Shown: positions 5,972 to 6,192 of the stretch, piece by piece
How positions within the stretch are numbered: position 1 is the first letter of the stretch
How the letters are laid out: every line of letters starts with the position of its first letter
Assembly (NCBI GenBank): GCA_028275295.1
Contig: JAPWUY010000125.1
Span: 1 to 6,192 of the forward strand
Direction of reading: 5' to 3'
DNA: 6,192 nt
Origin: Thermodesulfobacteriota bacterium
GTDB lineage: Bacteria > Desulfobacterota > Desulfocorpusculales > Desulfocorpusculum
Program-made: the position numbers and the translations under genes
The notes under the pieces: model-generated
Seen by the model: only the letters and a program-made list of their open reading frames with translations
Databases searched by the model: none
Told to the model about the DNA's origin: nothing

Positions 5972-5977
5972 AGGTGA
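5972..5977 (+). promoter_or_regulatory. Ribosome binding site bearing on the start of the iron-sulfur subunit gene
   Basis: AGGTGA abuts the ATG at 5978, too close to serve it well, but sits 6 nt ahead of an in-frame GTG at 5984. The GTG is therefore a real alternative start, giving a protein two residues shorter. Confidence 0.4.
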
Positions 5978-6192
5978 ATGGCCGTGACAGAGCCGGATCA
6001 GGGGATTAGGACCTCTTTCTTTTTCTGCCAGAGATTGGATCCTGACCAAGACAGGAACAGGCGATCCTTGGAGATGGAGTTTGGCCCAAGTGTGGTCTTT
6101 TATCCCATGCCTTGTGGCGGGAGGGTCGAGACGATCCATCTCTTGAGAGCCTTGGAAGAGGGGGCGGACAGGGTGGTAGTGATCACATGTCC
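5978..6192 (+). CDS. Hydrogenase / heterodisulfide reductase iron-sulfur subunit (MvhD/FrhD-like), 5' part only
   Basis: The window ends inside this gene; 71 complete codons are visible. The product resembles the small iron-sulfur MvhD/FrhD subunit that links hydrogenases or other donors to HdrA-type flavin electron-bifurcating complexes in the cytoplasm. The evidence is the PMPCGGRVETIHLLRALEEG segment (44-62) followed by ADRVVVITC (63-71), the typical cysteine-glycine-arginine block and alternating hydrophobic strand ending in cysteine. Visible cysteines are C17 (in FFFCQR), C46 and C71; the rest of the cluster-binding set should lie past the edge. In-frame starts are ATG 5978, GTG 5984 and ATG 6074; the last would remove the conserved FFFCQR stretch, and a stop at 5975-5977 blocks any start further upstream. 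Same strand as the kinase operon but 314 nt away, so probably separately transcribed. Partner subunits cannot be seen. Confidence 0.72.
   Translation, partial: MAVTEPDQGIRTSFFFCQRLDPDQDRNRRSLEMEFGPSVVFYPMPCGGRVETIHLLRALEEGADRVVVITC

Larger units (their letters stand above)
5664..5977. other. Structured intergenic region before the iron-sulfur subunit gene
   Basis: No open frame here is worth calling. The DNA holds several perfect inverted repeats (5713-5719/5756-5762, 5720-5724/5728-5732, 5767-5775/5821-5829, 5793-5798/5811-5816, 5820-5824/5831-5835) and three CTCGAG motifs (5844, 5858, 5906). A TTGACT at 5882-5887 could be a -35 element, but no good -10 lies at 16-18 bp. A systematic look for GG-N10-GC spacing on the plus strand found no acceptable sigma54 promoter. 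It probably contains the end of the kinase operon transcript and the leader of the next gene. Confidence 0.6.

Overview
The window is a signalling and transcription-control locus from a moderately G+C-rich bacterium, probably an anaerobe. The best guess is a Desulfobacterota-type (former deltaproteobacterial) or similar, possibly thermophilic lineage. The reasons are a sigma54 NtrC-family regulator beside a soluble GAF kinase, heavy use of AGG arginine and ATA isoleucine codons, and the start of a MvhD/FrhD-type electron-transfer subunit at the right edge. The phylum call is inference; no rRNA or tRNA gene is present.

Layout. Positions 1-351 hold no gene I can support and are dense in short inverted repeats, including a likely terminator for the leftward gene. 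A leftward gene (352 to about 1056) encodes a GAF-ANTAR protein, a predicted RNA-binding antiterminator. A rightward three-gene operon diverges from it. Gene one (1160-2461) fuses a KaiC/RAD55-like RecA-fold domain lacking its Walker A motif, an XRE helix-turn-helix and a C-terminal cupin. Gene two (2480-4267) is a soluble GAF-GAF-HisKA-HATPase histidine kinase. Gene three (4269-5663) is a complete REC-AAA+-Fis sigma54 activator. The gaps are 18 nt and 1 nt. A gap of about 314 nt rich in perfect inverted repeats and CTCGAG motifs follows. Then comes the 5' part of a hydrogenase/heterodisulfide-reductase-type iron-sulfur subunit gene (5978 to beyond the window end).

How the genes may work together. 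The kinase and the NtrC-type regulator are almost certainly a cognate pair. The kinase's second GAF domain closely resembles the GAF domain of the divergent ANTAR protein, so both may read the same small ligand or redox cue, one answering through phosphotransfer and sigma54 transcription and the other through antitermination. The KaiC-like/XRE/cupin protein is a third, DNA-binding layer in the kinase operon. The most unusual parts are this fusion protein, the matched GAF sensors on two output types, and the structured intergenic DNA before the iron-sulfur subunit gene. All links to targets are inference.
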